DNA of 64,000 nt from Corynebacterium provencense (GTDB lineage: Bacteria; Actinomycetota; Actinomycetes; Mycobacteriales; Mycobacteriaceae), in assembly GCA_900049755.1 (NCBI GenBank), contig LT160592.1, forward strand, positions 1,009,895-1,073,894, read 5' to 3'. The first letter of the stretch is position 1; every line of letters begins with the position of its first letter. The position numbers and the translations under genes were made by a program. The notes beneath the pieces are model-generated. The model saw nothing but the letters and a program-made list of their open reading frames with translations. It had not been told where the DNA came from and did not search any database. This document shows, piece by piece, positions 55,711-64,000 of the stretch.

Positions 55711-57378
55711 ATGGCAAAGAGCGAACAGAAGGTCAGAGACCTAGTTGCAAAGATCCGCAATGGCGAGTTGATGCTGCCAGAGATGCAGCGCGGCTATGTG
55801 TGGAAGTCAACCGACGTGCGCAACCTGTTCGACTCGCTATACCGGGGCTATCCGTCTGGCGTGATTCTTGCTTGGGAAACCGACGAGCCGGTTGAGACTC
55901 GCGGCTTCGCCGTTGAGTCAACAACCGCACCGACCAGGCCGTTACTACTTCTCGATGGCCAACAGAGGCTCACCTCCTTGGCAGCGGTAATGAACGGCGA
56001 AGGCGTGAGAGTCAAAGACCGTAAGCGCGAGATCTCTCTACTCTTCAACTTGGAACACCCCGACGAGCTTCCGTTCACCTCAACCGAAGAATCTGAAGAT
56101 ACAAGTGGCGAAGAATCGGAAGTTGACAGGCTCGCTGAAAGCACCAGTCGCCTCGCTTTCGTAGTAAAAACCAACCGCCTCGCGTCCCAGCCACAGTGGG
56201 TCGAGGTCTCGGAGATCTTCAAGATGGGTGACAGTGCGATTCTCAAAGCGGCTGGTGTCATCGACCTGGAAGACCCACGGTACGAGAAGTATCAACAGCG
56301 TCTGCAAAAGGTCCGCGCGATTGGTGACTACGTCTATCGTATGGACATTCTTGAGCGAACAATGTCCTACGAAGAGGTCACCGAAATCTTCGTACGGGTG
56401 AACTCGCTGGGAGTCACCCTTCGTTCTTCCGACTTGGCGCTCGCGCAGATCACAGCGAGATGGCGTGGCTCATTGCAGATCTTTCAGGAGTATCAAGACA
56501 GCGTTGTCGCATCGGGACTGTCTATTGACTTGAGCGCGCTACTGCGCACGCTCGTTGCACTGATCACCGGGCAAGCCAAGTTTTCAACGGTGAACTCCCT
56601 GACGGTCGAGCAGCTTCAGGCCGGATGGGAACGAACCCAACGCGCATTCGATTTCGCGGTGAACTTCCTCAAATCGAATCTCCACATCGATACCCTGAGC
56701 TTGCTCAGCTCGCCCTATTTGCTCACCACCCTCGCTTACTGGGCAGATCACCACGACTACAACATTAGCTCCGAAGATGCTGACGCTTTCCGCCGCTGGT
56801 TCCTCAACGCGAACGCGAAGGCGCGCTACGCCGGATCTGCTGAGACGAAACTCAACCAGGACCTCGCGGTGATTCGAAGAGGCAGCGGTGGAGATGAACT
56901 GCTCGAACGTCTCAGCAACGACGTGGGTCGTCTCTACTTCACTGCATCCGAACTTCGGGGTAGGAACACCAGCAGTGGTGCTTTCAAAACCTTGTTCATG
57001 GCGTTGCGACATGACAGCGCGAAGGACTGGGCTTCAGACCTGGTTGTCGCACCAACCCACAAGGGTAAGACGTCAAAGATCGAGTACCACCACATCTTCC
57101 CGAAGGCTTACCTCGAGAAAGTCCGTCCAGACCTCGATAGGCAACAAATCAATCAGATCGGCAACATGGCGTTCATCGGATCTGGAACCAACAAGAAGAT
57201 CTCAGCGAGTGCTCCAAGTGAGTACCGCACCCGGTTTGCTGAACACCACTTTGATGCTCAGTTGATCGACTTTTCGGACGGTAAGGATCAGCCAGGTAAC
57301 TACGAGATGTTCATCGACCGGCGGCTCGAACTCATCGCAAAGCGGATCAACAAGTACTTGGGTGTGGAAGCGAGCTAG
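55711..57378 (+). CDS. DUF262 / HNH nuclease domain protein (GmrSD-like, putative phage defence)
   Basis: A 555-residue protein. The N-terminal DUF262 (ParB/Srx-like) domain has LMLPEMQRGYVWK, FDSLYRGYPSGVILAW and LLLDGQQRLTSLAAV, with DGQQR at residues 82-86. This is the NTP-binding/hydrolysing core of GmrS-type proteins. The C-terminus has an HNH/DUF1524-like nuclease site: EYHHIFPK (His460-His461) and NQIGNMAFI...NKKIS. Related fused proteins are type IV restriction enzymes against modified DNA or other anti-phage nucleases. Codon use is visibly lower in GC than its neighbours, indicating transfer. The start at ATG 55711 has a GGAAGTGAG site. It lies between transposase debris and a phage polymerase remnant, sharing CTAG with the latter's stop. 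Confidence 0.8.
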   Translation: MAKSEQKVRDLVAKIRNGELMLPEMQRGYVWKSTDVRNLFDSLYRGYPSGVILAWETDEPVETRGFAVESTTAPTRPLLLLDGQQRLTSLAAVMNGEGVRVKDRKREISLLFNLEHPDELPFTSTEESEDTSGEESEVDRLAESTSRLAFVVKTNRLASQPQWVEVSEIFKMGDSAILKAAGVIDLEDPRYEKYQQRLQKVRAIGDYVYRMDILERTMSYEEVTEIFVRVNSLGVTLRSSDLALAQITARWRGSLQIFQEYQDSVVASGLSIDLSALLRTLVALITGQAKFSTVNSLTVEQLQAGWERTQRAFDFAVNFLKSNLHIDTLSLLSSPYLLTTLAYWADHHDYNISSEDADAFRRWFLNANAKARYAGSAETKLNQDLAVIRRGSGGDELLERLSNDVGRLYFTASELRGRNTSSGAFKTLFMALRHDSAKDWASDLVVAPTHKGKTSKIEYHHIFPKAYLEKVRPDLDRQQINQIGNMAFIGSGTNKKISASAPSEYRTRFAEHHFDAQLIDFSDGKDQPGNYEMFIDRRLELIAKRINKYLGVEAS

Positions 57379-57640
57379 CCCCTCATGTAAAAGGAGCATT
57401 CGTAGCTGTCGGCATCGAGCGGGAGACCTCGAGCCCAAACCGGTGGTGTGGCCATGAGCGCACAGACCGACTCCACGGTCGCTGCGGAGTCATGGGGGGG
57501 GGGGGGGTTCGTCGATGCCGGCTTCGTCATGGACGTGCATGACGATCCCATGCCCGGCTTTGTCGAGGGTGTGGAGTGTGTGGGTGAGCAGGTCGCGGGC
57601 GATGGCTTTGGCACGATGCCATCCGTCCAGGCCGACCCTC
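57375..57640 (-). pseudogene. C-terminal remnant of a phage-type DNA polymerase A
   Basis: On the minus strand one frame reads AKAIARDLLTHTLHTLDKAGHGIVMHVHDEAGIDEPPPP. After a 14-C run (poly-G on the plus strand, 57494-57507) another frame reads HDSAATVESVCALMATPPVW then ARGLPLDADSYECSFYMRG and stops. This is the end of family-A DNA polymerases of phages and plasmids, including motif C (VHDE). Removing one base from the homopolymer would restore one frame, so the shift may be a sequencing error. The gene is still only a fragment, because sequence above about 57640 does not continue the family. Confidence 0.7.
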
Positions 57641-57891
57641 GGGCAAGCCAGATCAGATGTCACCTATCCGTGTAGCAGACCCATATGGACCCATTCTCCT
57701 CGTCCACCCCGCCGTCGAGCTGACCCCGGAGGACAATGCGGAGCAGGTGGGCCAGGTGACAGAATCACACTGTCTTTGGTCATCGGAGAACAGGCTTTCT
57801 CGTCACCTGCTGCCATGATCGGCCGTGTACTGGACGGGCATTGTCCGGGCACCGGTGCGTGCCCCGGACCGCGATCAGAACCCGGCCTACC
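57641..57891. other. unassigned sequence between polymerase remnant and HAD gene
   Basis: 250 bp with no supportable ORF, RNA gene or clear promoter; presumably residue of the same mobile segment. Confidence 0.3.
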
Positions 57892-58719
57892 TCAGATTCC
57901 GGAACCACCCGCACCCAGTGTTCGGGCGAGCTCCCCGAAACCCTCGGCGACGATCTCCCAGTCACTTTCCGCCTCAAGGTCGGTGTCCTGCCGGGGTCCG
58001 TGCTCGGTCCGGCGGGGTACGAAGACCGTCCGCAGTCCGCAGGCCCGGGCAGCGGCAAGATCGTCATTGTGCGCGGCGACCATGGCGACCTGGGACGGTT
58101 CCAGCCCCAGGATGTCCACGGTGCGCAGGTAGGTCTCCGGTGCCGGCTTGTAGGACTGCACCACCTCGGCGCCGAGGATCGCGTCCCAGGGCAGTCCGGC
58201 CCGTTTGGCCATGTCGAGTGCGAGGCGCACGTTGGCGTTGGACAGGGGGGCGATGATGTACCGCTCGCGGAGTGAGTGGAGGCCGGCGATCACATCGGGC
58301 CAGGGGTCCAGCCTGTGCCAGACGAGGTTGAGCTCGTCCCGCTCGGCGACGGCGACGGCGTCCGGGTCGGTTCCGAGTCCGGCAAGTACACGGTCGAGAT
58401 TCTCCCTGTGGAGTTCGTCGAGGCGGACGAACGGGCGTTCGCCGCTGCGGACGCGTTCCATGGCCGGTTGGTATTCGGCGCGCCACCGGTCGGCGAAGTC
58501 GTACGGGTCGACGGCGGGGGCGTGGCGGCGGAGGAACTGCGCGGACTGCCGGGCCACACCTCCGCGCCAGTCGACCACTGTTCCGAAGACGTCGAAGACA
58601 AGTGCCTTGACAGCGGTCATCTCTTCGGGGAGCACAGCACGGCGGGGGACACCTGGGGCGGCAGTGGATGCCTCGTGGGCTGTTTCGGGGACTGTCTCGT
58701 GGGGTGTGTGGCGGGGCAT
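57892..58719 (-). CDS. type II haloacid dehalogenase (HAD superfamily)
   Basis: A 275-residue protein from ATG 58719 (AGGAAC site); a shorter form from ATG 58620 (MTAVKALVFDVFG) also fits the family's usual length. It has HAD motif I VFDVFGTVVDWRGG with the nucleophilic Asp, motif II PLSNAN, the lysine in YKPAPETYL, and motif IV VAAHNDDLAAARACGL. The pattern VFDVFGTVVDW...SNAN...HNDDLAAA is that of L-2-haloacid dehalogenases. The true substrate could be another 2-haloacid-like compound. It is followed in the same direction as the CGNR gene, 27 bp apart. Confidence 0.85.
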   Translation of the reverse strand: MPRHTPHETVPETAHEASTAAPGVPRRAVLPEEMTAVKALVFDVFGTVVDWRGGVARQSAQFLRRHAPAVDPYDFADRWRAEYQPAMERVRSGERPFVRLDELHRENLDRVLAGLGTDPDAVAVAERDELNLVWHRLDPWPDVIAGLHSLRERYIIAPLSNANVRLALDMAKRAGLPWDAILGAEVVQSYKPAPETYLRTVDILGLEPSQVAMVAAHNDDLAAARACGLRTVFVPRRTEHGPRQDTDLEAESDWEIVAEGFGELARTLGAGGSGI

Positions 58720-58746
58720 CTGGGTTCCTAACCTGGGTCGTGGGAG

Positions 58747-59250
58747 TCAGCGGGACCGGGAGCGACGGCGCGCGGCGTGGGCCCGTGCTTTCATGCGGTT
58801 GCCGCAGGTGGCCATGGAGCACCACTTTGCCGTTCCTGGACGGGTGTGGTCGATGAGGTAGAGGTTGCATTCTTCGTTCGCGCACGCCCTGAGCCGTCCC
58901 GGCAGGCGTTGACTGACCGCCGACCAGGCCTGGATGACCTGCGCGGCAAGTCGGACGTCGTCCGGTGCGGCGAGGCTCCAGCTGAGTCCTCCCGGGGTGA
59001 CCGTGCCCACCATGTGGACCTCGTCCATGACCTGCTGCAGGGCGCCGAGGGTTTCCGTTCGGCCGCGGATCAGTGACTGGAGTGCGTCGCGGACCCTCCG
59101 GAGCTGTTCCAGTTCCTCCGGGGAACCGGTACCTCCGAGAGTCCTGGCCAGGTCCGCACCGCGCTCACCTGTCAGGTGTTCTTCGGGGTGTCCTCCGTTC
59201 AGTGGTGCGGTGTTCAGGACGCCCAGCAGCAGTTCTTCCTCGTCGATCAT
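58747..59250 (-). CDS. CGNR zinc-finger (ABATE-domain) transcriptional regulator
   Basis: A 167-residue protein. The N-terminal ABATE-like domain (LLLGVLNTAPLNGG...LARTLGG, LRRVRDALQSLIRG) is followed by the zinc finger RACANEECNLYLIDHTRPGTAKWCS and the CGNRMKARAH signature. Such proteins are probable ligand-responsive regulators. ATG 59250 has a GGAGG site 8 nt upstream. It is divergent from the alpha/beta hydrolase gene and upstream of the HAD gene, so it may control both (inference). Confidence 0.85.
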   Translation of the reverse strand: MIDEEELLLGVLNTAPLNGGHPEEHLTGERGADLARTLGGTGSPEELEQLRRVRDALQSLIRGRTETLGALQQVMDEVHMVGTVTPGGLSWSLAAPDDVRLAAQVIQAWSAVSQRLPGRLRACANEECNLYLIDHTRPGTAKWCSMATCGNRMKARAHAARRRSRSR

Positions 59251-59319
59251 GCATCGACCTCCCATCGGTGCCTATGCTACGGTACGGATAACCAGTAAGC
59301 AACGTTTTGGAGGTTAGTG

Positions 59320-60200
59320 ATGTCTGTTGTGCACCACCGCACGGTCACGGTCCACGGGCTCGACATCTTCTACCGGGAAGCCGGACCACAGGACGCCCCG
59401 GTCCTGCTCCTGCTGCACGGATATCCCAGCAGTTCCCACATGTTCCGCCACCTGATCCCCGTCCTCGGCGAGGACTACCACGTGATCGCACCAGACCATG
59501 TCGGCTTCGGCCGGTCGTCCGCCCCCGCGGTGGAGGAATTCACCTACACCTTCGACGCACTCGCCGACGTCACACGTGGATTCCTCCGGGCTCTGGGGTC
59601 AGGAGGTACACCGTGTACGTCCAGGACTACGGCGCTCCCGTCGCCTGGCGTCTCGCACTCGCCGACCCGGCAGCGGTGGAGGGCGTCATCTCCCAGAACG
59701 GCAACGCCTATGAGGAAGGGTTCGTCCCGGAGTTCTGGGACCCGATCTGGGCCTACGGCCAGGATCCCACCCCCGCCAACGAACGGGCCCTGCGCCCGGC
59801 ACTCGGGAGGGAGGCTGTCGAGTGGCAGTACCTGCACGGCGTCCCGGAACCGGACACGGTGGACCCGGACGCGTGGGAGCACGACCTCGCACTGCTCGCC
59901 CGGCCCGGAAACGACAGCATCCAGCTCGCACTCTTCGGCGACTACAGCTCCAACCTGCCCCTGTACCCCCGGGTCCACGCATGGCTCCGCACGTCACAGG
60001 TTCCTGTTCTCGCCGTGTGGGGCCGAAACGACGAGATCTTCGGCAGTGCAGGAGCTGAAGCGTTCCGCAGGGACGCCCCGCACGCCCGCATCGAACTGCT
60101 TGACGGCGGGCACTTCCTCCTGGAATCCCACGGTGACCAGGTTGCGGCGATCATCCGTGAGTGGCTGGCCGGAGTACGGGAGATCACGGCCGGGAAGTGA
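59320..60200 (+). pseudogene. alpha/beta-fold hydrolase disrupted by one frameshift
   Basis: Starts at ATG 59320 after GGAGG. The first frame reads HRTVTVHGLDIFYREAGPQ, LLLLHGYPSSSHMFRHLIP, DHVGFGRSSAP and ends in RGFLRALG. The next frame takes over at RRYTVYVQDYGAPVAWRLAL (nucleophile region, here VQDYGAP as in haloalkane-dehalogenase/epoxide-hydrolase relatives) and runs to VLAVWGRNDEIF and DGGHFLLESH. The break is at GGGG near 59599-59602; one added G would restore a 293-residue enzyme. It may therefore be a recent pseudogene, phase variation or a sequencing error. The 3' end overlaps the convergent LysR gene by 17 bp. Confidence 0.82.
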
Positions 60201-61194
60201 CGATCTGAGGGGATCCTGCGGCTCCCCCCGCTCCACGGACCCAGTGGGTGAACTCGGGCAACCTGTTCTCTCCGGCGGTGGAGGACAACAGCAGAGCCAG
60301 GAACTCTGTGACCTCAGGGGTGCGGGGGCGGGTCGAGTCCCGGAGGATACCGACGCGCCGGGTCACCGGCACCGACGTGTCCAGCGGTACCAGCGGGCGG
60401 ATCGTCACCCCCGCCACCCTGGTCATGGGTACCACGAACCCGGGGACGGCCGAGATGCCCAGGCCGGCGGCGCACAGTCCGGCGACCGCGGAGATTGTCC
60501 CGGCGGAGACAGTCCGGGACGGTACGATACCGGCACCGCCGAGGATCCGGTCGGTCATCCTCCGGACGGAACTGGCTCCGGTGAAGGAGACGAAAGGTTG
60601 ACCGGCGAGATCGGTCCACGAGACCGACTCCTGCGCGGCGAGGGGGTGGGAGGACGGCAGGATACAGACGAATTCGTCCTCGGCGACGGGGGTGAACCGG
60701 AAATGGTCCGGGAGCGGGTGGAACAGTTCGGCGTCCTCCGCGGTGACGGCCAGGTCGACGGAACCCTCCCTGCATAGGCCGAGGATGTCGGCCGCCTTGA
60801 GGTCGAGGAGGTCGATCGTCGCATGGGGGAACGCGTGGTGGAACCGGTGGATGAACGGCGGCAGCAGGGTGGCGGCGAGGGAGGGGAGGGTCGCTATTCT
60901 CAGGTTCCCGTTCGGGCCGTTGAGGTAGCTGACGAAGTTGTTGACCGAACGGTCGTAGGTTCCGACGATGAGTCGGGCGGTCCGGACGAACTCCTCACCG
61001 GTGTCGGTGAGGACCACTTTCCGAGTCGTCCGGTCGAACAGGCGGGTGCCGACCGTCCGCTCCACCAGGGCGACAATCCTGCTGAGCGAGGACTGGGACT
61101 GCCCGAGAGTGTCGGCAGCCGCGGTGAATCCACCCTGGTCAGCGATGCAGATGACGGTCCGCATGTGATCGACGGTGATCTCATTCATGCGCAT
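60184..61194 (-). CDS. LysR-family transcriptional regulator
   Basis: A 336-residue regulator. The N-terminal winged HTH (DHMRTVICIADQGGFTAAADTLGQSQSSLSRIVALVERTVGTRLFDR) is followed by a LysR substrate-binding domain (NLRIATLPSLAATLLPPFIHRFHHAFP...LGISAVPGFVVPM). It is divergent from the CitMHS transporter gene, the classical LysR arrangement, and so probably activates it in response to the transported acid. A TAGATT hexamer 8 nt before ATG 61194 suggests a leaderless transcript; a second ATG lies at 61188. Confidence 0.9.
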   Translation of the reverse strand: MRMNEITVDHMRTVICIADQGGFTAAADTLGQSQSSLSRIVALVERTVGTRLFDRTTRKVVLTDTGEEFVRTARLIVGTYDRSVNNFVSYLNGPNGNLRIATLPSLAATLLPPFIHRFHHAFPHATIDLLDLKAADILGLCREGSVDLAVTAEDAELFHPLPDHFRFTPVAEDEFVCILPSSHPLAAQESVSWTDLAGQPFVSFTGASSVRRMTDRILGGAGIVPSRTVSAGTISAVAGLCAAGLGISAVPGFVVPMTRVAGVTIRPLVPLDTSVPVTRRVGILRDSTRPRTPEVTEFLALLLSSTAGENRLPEFTHWVRGAGGAAGSPQIVTSRP

Positions 61195-61335
61195 GGATCA
61201 TTAATCTATGCTACATTGTTGTTGGACACAACTAAGTGGCGTGGCTCATACTCAACTCCGTCCACGCGGCGTGTCGTCTGCATCACATCCTGGTGCCCTA
61301 CGGCCGCCGCAGTACCTATGAGAGGAGAGCCCACG
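61195..61335. promoter_or_regulatory. LysR/CitMHS divergent promoter with inverted repeat
   Basis: GTTGT-TGGAC-ACAAC (61218-61232) is a perfect 5-5-5 inverted repeat suited to LysR binding. It is next to the minus-strand TAGATT -10 hexamer (61203-61208), consistent with autoregulation. GAGGAGAG at 61322-61329 is the transporter's ribosome site. Confidence 0.55.
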
Positions 61336-62751
61336 ATGCTTGCGTTGTTCGGCTTTCTCACCGTGGGGGTGTTCCTCGCACTCACACTGTTCACGCGCAC
61401 ATCGGTCCTCGTCGGACTCGTCCTGGTACCGGTCGTCTTCGCCGTCCTCGCCGGTGAAGGCCCCGACCTCGGAAGCTACATGGCTGACGGCGTCCTCAAG
61501 GTCGCCCCGGTCGCCGTGATGATGACCTTCGCCGTCCTCTACTTCAGCCTGATGATGGAACAGGGACTGTTCGACCCGCTGATCCGCACCATCGTGCGCT
61601 GGGCGAAAGGCGACCCGGTCAAAATCACCGTCGGAACAGCACTCGTCACCATGTGCGTCTCCCTCGACGGCGACGGTGCCGCCACCTTCCTGATCACCCT
61701 GTCGGCATTCCTTCCGATCTACCGCCGCATCGGTATGCGGCCACTCGTGCTCACCGCCGTCGTCGCACTCGGCGCAGGCCTGATGAACCTGCTGCCCTGG
61801 GGCGGGCCGACACTGCGCGCCATGGCCGCCCTGGACCTGCCGTCCTCAGAGATCTTCACACCGATGATCATCCCGATGATCGCCGGGGGAGTGTGGGTAC
61901 TGGTCGCCAGCTACCTCCTCGGCCGCGGCGAACGGCGAAGGCTCGGCAGAATCACCCTCGACGCCCGCGAAAAAGTCACGGTGGGAGCCGCCACCGGCGA
62001 CACCGGCAGCAGTGACGCCACCGGCACCGACGCGACGAGCAGTGACGCTGCCGGCACCGCCGGCACCGTCAGCGGAGACCACCCCGACTTCGACCACGCA
62101 GCGGCCCACCAGTGGAACGACACCGACGTCCCACGCTGGCGAATGATCACCAATGCCCTGCTCACAGTGGTTCTCATCGTGGTCATGCTCACCCACAGCA
62201 TCCCGATGGAGATCTGCTTCCTCGTCGCCTTCGTCATCGCCCTGTGCATCAACATCCCCAGCTGGAAGGACCAGCAGGAACTGATGCAGAAACACGGGTC
62301 CAGTGTGGTCCTCGTGACCTCCATGGTCTTCGCCGCCGGAGTGTTCACCGGTGTTCTCGGCGGAACAGGCATGATCCAGGAGATGGCGCGGGCACTGGCC
62401 GACCTCATCCCCCAGGGAATGGCCGACGCTCTGCCGGTGACACTCTCGGTGATATCCATGCCGCTGAGCCTGGTGTTCACCCCGGACGCCTTCTATTTCG
62501 GCGTCCTCCCCGTGTTCGCCGAAACCGCAGGGGCCATGGGAGTGGACCCGGCGATGATCGCCCACGCCGCCATCGCCGGCCAGATGACCACCGGCTTCCC
62601 GCTCAGCCCCCTCACCGCCTCCACCTTCATCCTCATCGGCATGGCCAAGGTCGAACTCGGGGACCACCAGAAGTTCACCTTCCTCTGGGCCTGGGGAACA
62701 ACAGTCGTCATCACACTCACCGCGCTGGTCACCGGCGCACTGAGCATCTGA
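61336..62751 (+). CDS. CitMHS-family citrate/metal transporter
   Basis: A 471-residue polytopic protein with about 12 hydrophobic segments. CitMHS features include ALVTMCVSLDGDGAATFLITLSAFLPIYRRIGM, LNLLPWGGPTLRA, and the C-terminal TPDAFYFGVLPVFAETA and GFPLSPLTASTFILIGMAKVELGDHQKF. A central hydrophilic loop (residues 215-260) is Gly/Thr/Ser/Asp-rich. Family members import citrate or related acids with Mg2+ or Ca2+ and H+. Together with the downstream AtuA-like gene it points to uptake and breakdown of a tricarboxylate-like acid. Confidence 0.9.
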   Translation: MLALFGFLTVGVFLALTLFTRTSVLVGLVLVPVVFAVLAGEGPDLGSYMADGVLKVAPVAVMMTFAVLYFSLMMEQGLFDPLIRTIVRWAKGDPVKITVGTALVTMCVSLDGDGAATFLITLSAFLPIYRRIGMRPLVLTAVVALGAGLMNLLPWGGPTLRAMAALDLPSSEIFTPMIIPMIAGGVWVLVASYLLGRGERRRLGRITLDAREKVTVGAATGDTGSSDATGTDATSSDAAGTAGTVSGDHPDFDHAAAHQWNDTDVPRWRMITNALLTVVLIVVMLTHSIPMEICFLVAFVIALCINIPSWKDQQELMQKHGSSVVLVTSMVFAAGVFTGVLGGTGMIQEMARALADLIPQGMADALPVTLSVISMPLSLVFTPDAFYFGVLPVFAETAGAMGVDPAMIAHAAIAGQMTTGFPLSPLTASTFILIGMAKVELGDHQKFTFLWAWGTTVVITLTALVTGALSI

Positions 62752-62791
62752 CGCCACCTCCGGACCTCTGACAACAACGAAGGGACACGTC

Positions 62792-64000
62792 ATGAAGACC
62801 ATCAGAATAGGATCCGGCGCAGGCTTCGCCGGGGACCGCCTCGACCCCGCCGTGAAACTGGCCGAAGAAGGGAACCTGGACTACCTCATCTTCGAATGCC
62901 TCGGCGAACGCACCGTCGCTGCAGGCCAGCTGCGACGACTCAACGACCCGGACACCGGATACGACCCCCTGCTGGAGACACGCATGCGGGCGGTGCTGCC
63001 GCACACCGTCGCCCACGGAACCACCGTGGTCACCAACTCCGGGGCAGCGAACCCCGAAGCAGCCGCACGCCTCATTGCACGCATCGCCTCCGAGATCCTC
63101 CCGGACCGACAGGTGACAGTCGCCGTCCTCACCGGCGACGGTGTGCTCACCCAGGTCACCGACACAGACCCGCAGATATGGGAGACCGGTCGGCCCCTGT
63201 CCGCCGACAACGACGGACTCGTCTCCGCCCACGCCTACCTGGGCGTCGAACAGGCCCTCCCCGCCTTCGCCCTGGGTGCCGACGTGATCGTGACCGGACG
63301 ACTCGCCGACCCCTCCCTCTTCCTCACCCCCATGGTCCACGAATTCGGGTGGCAGCTCGACGACTGGCACAGGCTCGGCGCCGGGACCATGGTCGGCCAC
63401 CTGCTGGAATGCGCCGGACAGCTCACCGGCGGCTACTTCGCCGACCCTGTCACCAAACCGGTGGAGGGCATGGCGGACCTCGGATTCCCCTTCGCCGACA
63501 TCAGTGAGGACGGCACCGCGGTCCTCGGAAAACTCGCCGGTACCGGCGGGAAACTCACCCGGCAGACAGTCAGGGAACAACTGCTCTACGAGGTCGCCGA
63601 CCCCTCCGCCTACCTCACCCCTGACGTCGTCGCCGACTTCACCGGCATCAACATCACCACCCTGGGCCCCGACTCCGTCCGTGTATCGGGGGCGACAGGC
63701 CACCCCCGTACCGGAACCCTCAAAGTCACCCTCGGGTTCCGCAGCGGTTGGACGGGAGAAGGGCAGATCACCTATGCGGGCCCCCGGGCCAGGCAACGCG
63801 CCGAGCTTGCCTGGTCAGTCGTCTCCGACCGGCTGGTCAGAATCCACGGGGTGGACCCGGCCGCACTCAACGCCGAGTTCATCGGTACCGGCGCCGCCTT
63901 CCGGGGGATGGCACCGGTACCCGCGGATCCGCCGGAGGTCCGCCTCCGGGTGGCAGGCAGGGTACCGACAGAGACGCAGGCGGAAGCGATCGGCTGGGAA
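62792..64000 (+). CDS. AtuA/DUF1446 family protein (3' truncated by window)
   Basis: 403 codons are present without a stop. It opens with IRIGSGAGFAGDRLDPAVKLAEEGNLDYLIFECLGERT, the hallmark of the DUF1446/AtuA family. HGTTVVTNSGAANPEAAARL and VIVTGRLADPSLFLTPMVHEFGW are also family segments. AtuA is required for acyclic terpene utilisation, but paralogues occur with CitMHS transporters in other catabolic loci, and the reaction is not established. It starts at ATG 62792, 40 bp after the transporter, with an AAGGGA site. Confidence 0.86.
   Translation, partial: MKTIRIGSGAGFAGDRLDPAVKLAEEGNLDYLIFECLGERTVAAGQLRRLNDPDTGYDPLLETRMRAVLPHTVAHGTTVVTNSGAANPEAAARLIARIASEILPDRQVTVAVLTGDGVLTQVTDTDPQIWETGRPLSADNDGLVSAHAYLGVEQALPAFALGADVIVTGRLADPSLFLTPMVHEFGWQLDDWHRLGAGTMVGHLLECAGQLTGGYFADPVTKPVEGMADLGFPFADISEDGTAVLGKLAGTGGKLTRQTVREQLLYEVADPSAYLTPDVVADFTGINITTLGPDSVRVSGATGHPRTGTLKVTLGFRSGWTGEGQITYAGPRARQRAELAWSVVSDRLVRIHGVDPAALNAEFIGTGAAFRGMAPVPADPPEVRLRVAGRVPTETQAEAIGWE

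Noticed and set aside
53560..57640. Complete prophage
   Set aside because: Only a polymerase fragment, a dead transposase and one cargo gene are present; no integrase, structural or lysis genes.

Overview
The window is a high-GC actinobacterial chromosome segment. It is most likely from a high-GC Corynebacterium or a close relative in the Mycobacteriales. The main reason is the conserved gene order valS-folC-LOG-DUF4233-ndk-rne-rplU-rpmA-obgE-proB-proA, nadD-rsfS-phosphatase-degV-comEA-comEC-holA, and rpsT ... PemK-like/lepA. Frequent GTG/TTG starts, many -10 hexamers lying 6-8 nt before a start codon (leaderless transcripts), a cutinase and a DtxR-like box all fit. The sequence reads like a short-read draft: several spots look like assembly or library artefacts, and these matter for the rne and nadD calls.

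Layout. 1-2519: end of a mevalonate-pathway operon (mvaD tail, phosphomevalonate kinase, type 2 IPP isomerase). 2532-8732: acetoin-dehydrogenase-type 2-oxoacid dehydrogenase cluster (E1 alpha, E1 beta, E2, E3) with a divergent GAF-domain regulator. 8764-11474: a metallophosphoesterase, a dead XRE-type regulator gene and an aldehyde dehydrogenase. 11629-31418: valS, folC, LOG, DUF4233, ndk, a disrupted rne, rplU, rpmA, a Tat/lipoprotein metal-siderophore binding protein, obgE, proB, proA, a cutinase, a YwiC-like membrane protein and nadD. 31873-39185: rsfS, a histidine phosphatase, an enlarged DegV protein, comEA, comEC and holA. 39186-48947: an accessory block (flavin monooxygenase plus aldehyde dehydrogenase, a tiny transcription unit, a lipoprotein/low-complexity protein pair, a lipoprotein esterase, a succinate-semialdehyde-type dehydrogenase). 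49112-53559: rpsT, then tag-alkB-PemK-like on the minus strand, and lepA. 53560-57640: a scar region holding a decayed IS1380-type transposase, an intact lower-GC DUF262/HNH (GmrSD-like) putative defence gene, and the C-terminal remnant of a phage-type DNA polymerase. 57892-64000: a haloacid dehalogenase-type HAD, a CGNR zinc-finger regulator, a frameshifted alpha/beta hydrolase, and a LysR / CitMHS transporter / AtuA-DUF1446 catabolic locus that runs off the end.

The best candidates for new biology are the DUF262/HNH gene inserted exactly at the stop codon of a phage polymerase remnant, the promoter + 14-codon ORF + terminator mini-unit at 43116-43266, the lipoprotein/Pro-Thr-rich pair with its sharp GC break, the DegV protein with two large disordered inserts, and the CitMHS-AtuA locus. 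The most important caveat is in rne. It is interrupted by about 220 bp carrying Tn5-mosaic-end-like ends and an imperfect copy of folC sequence, and its 3' end also resembles sequencing adapters. I read this as artefact, not biology.
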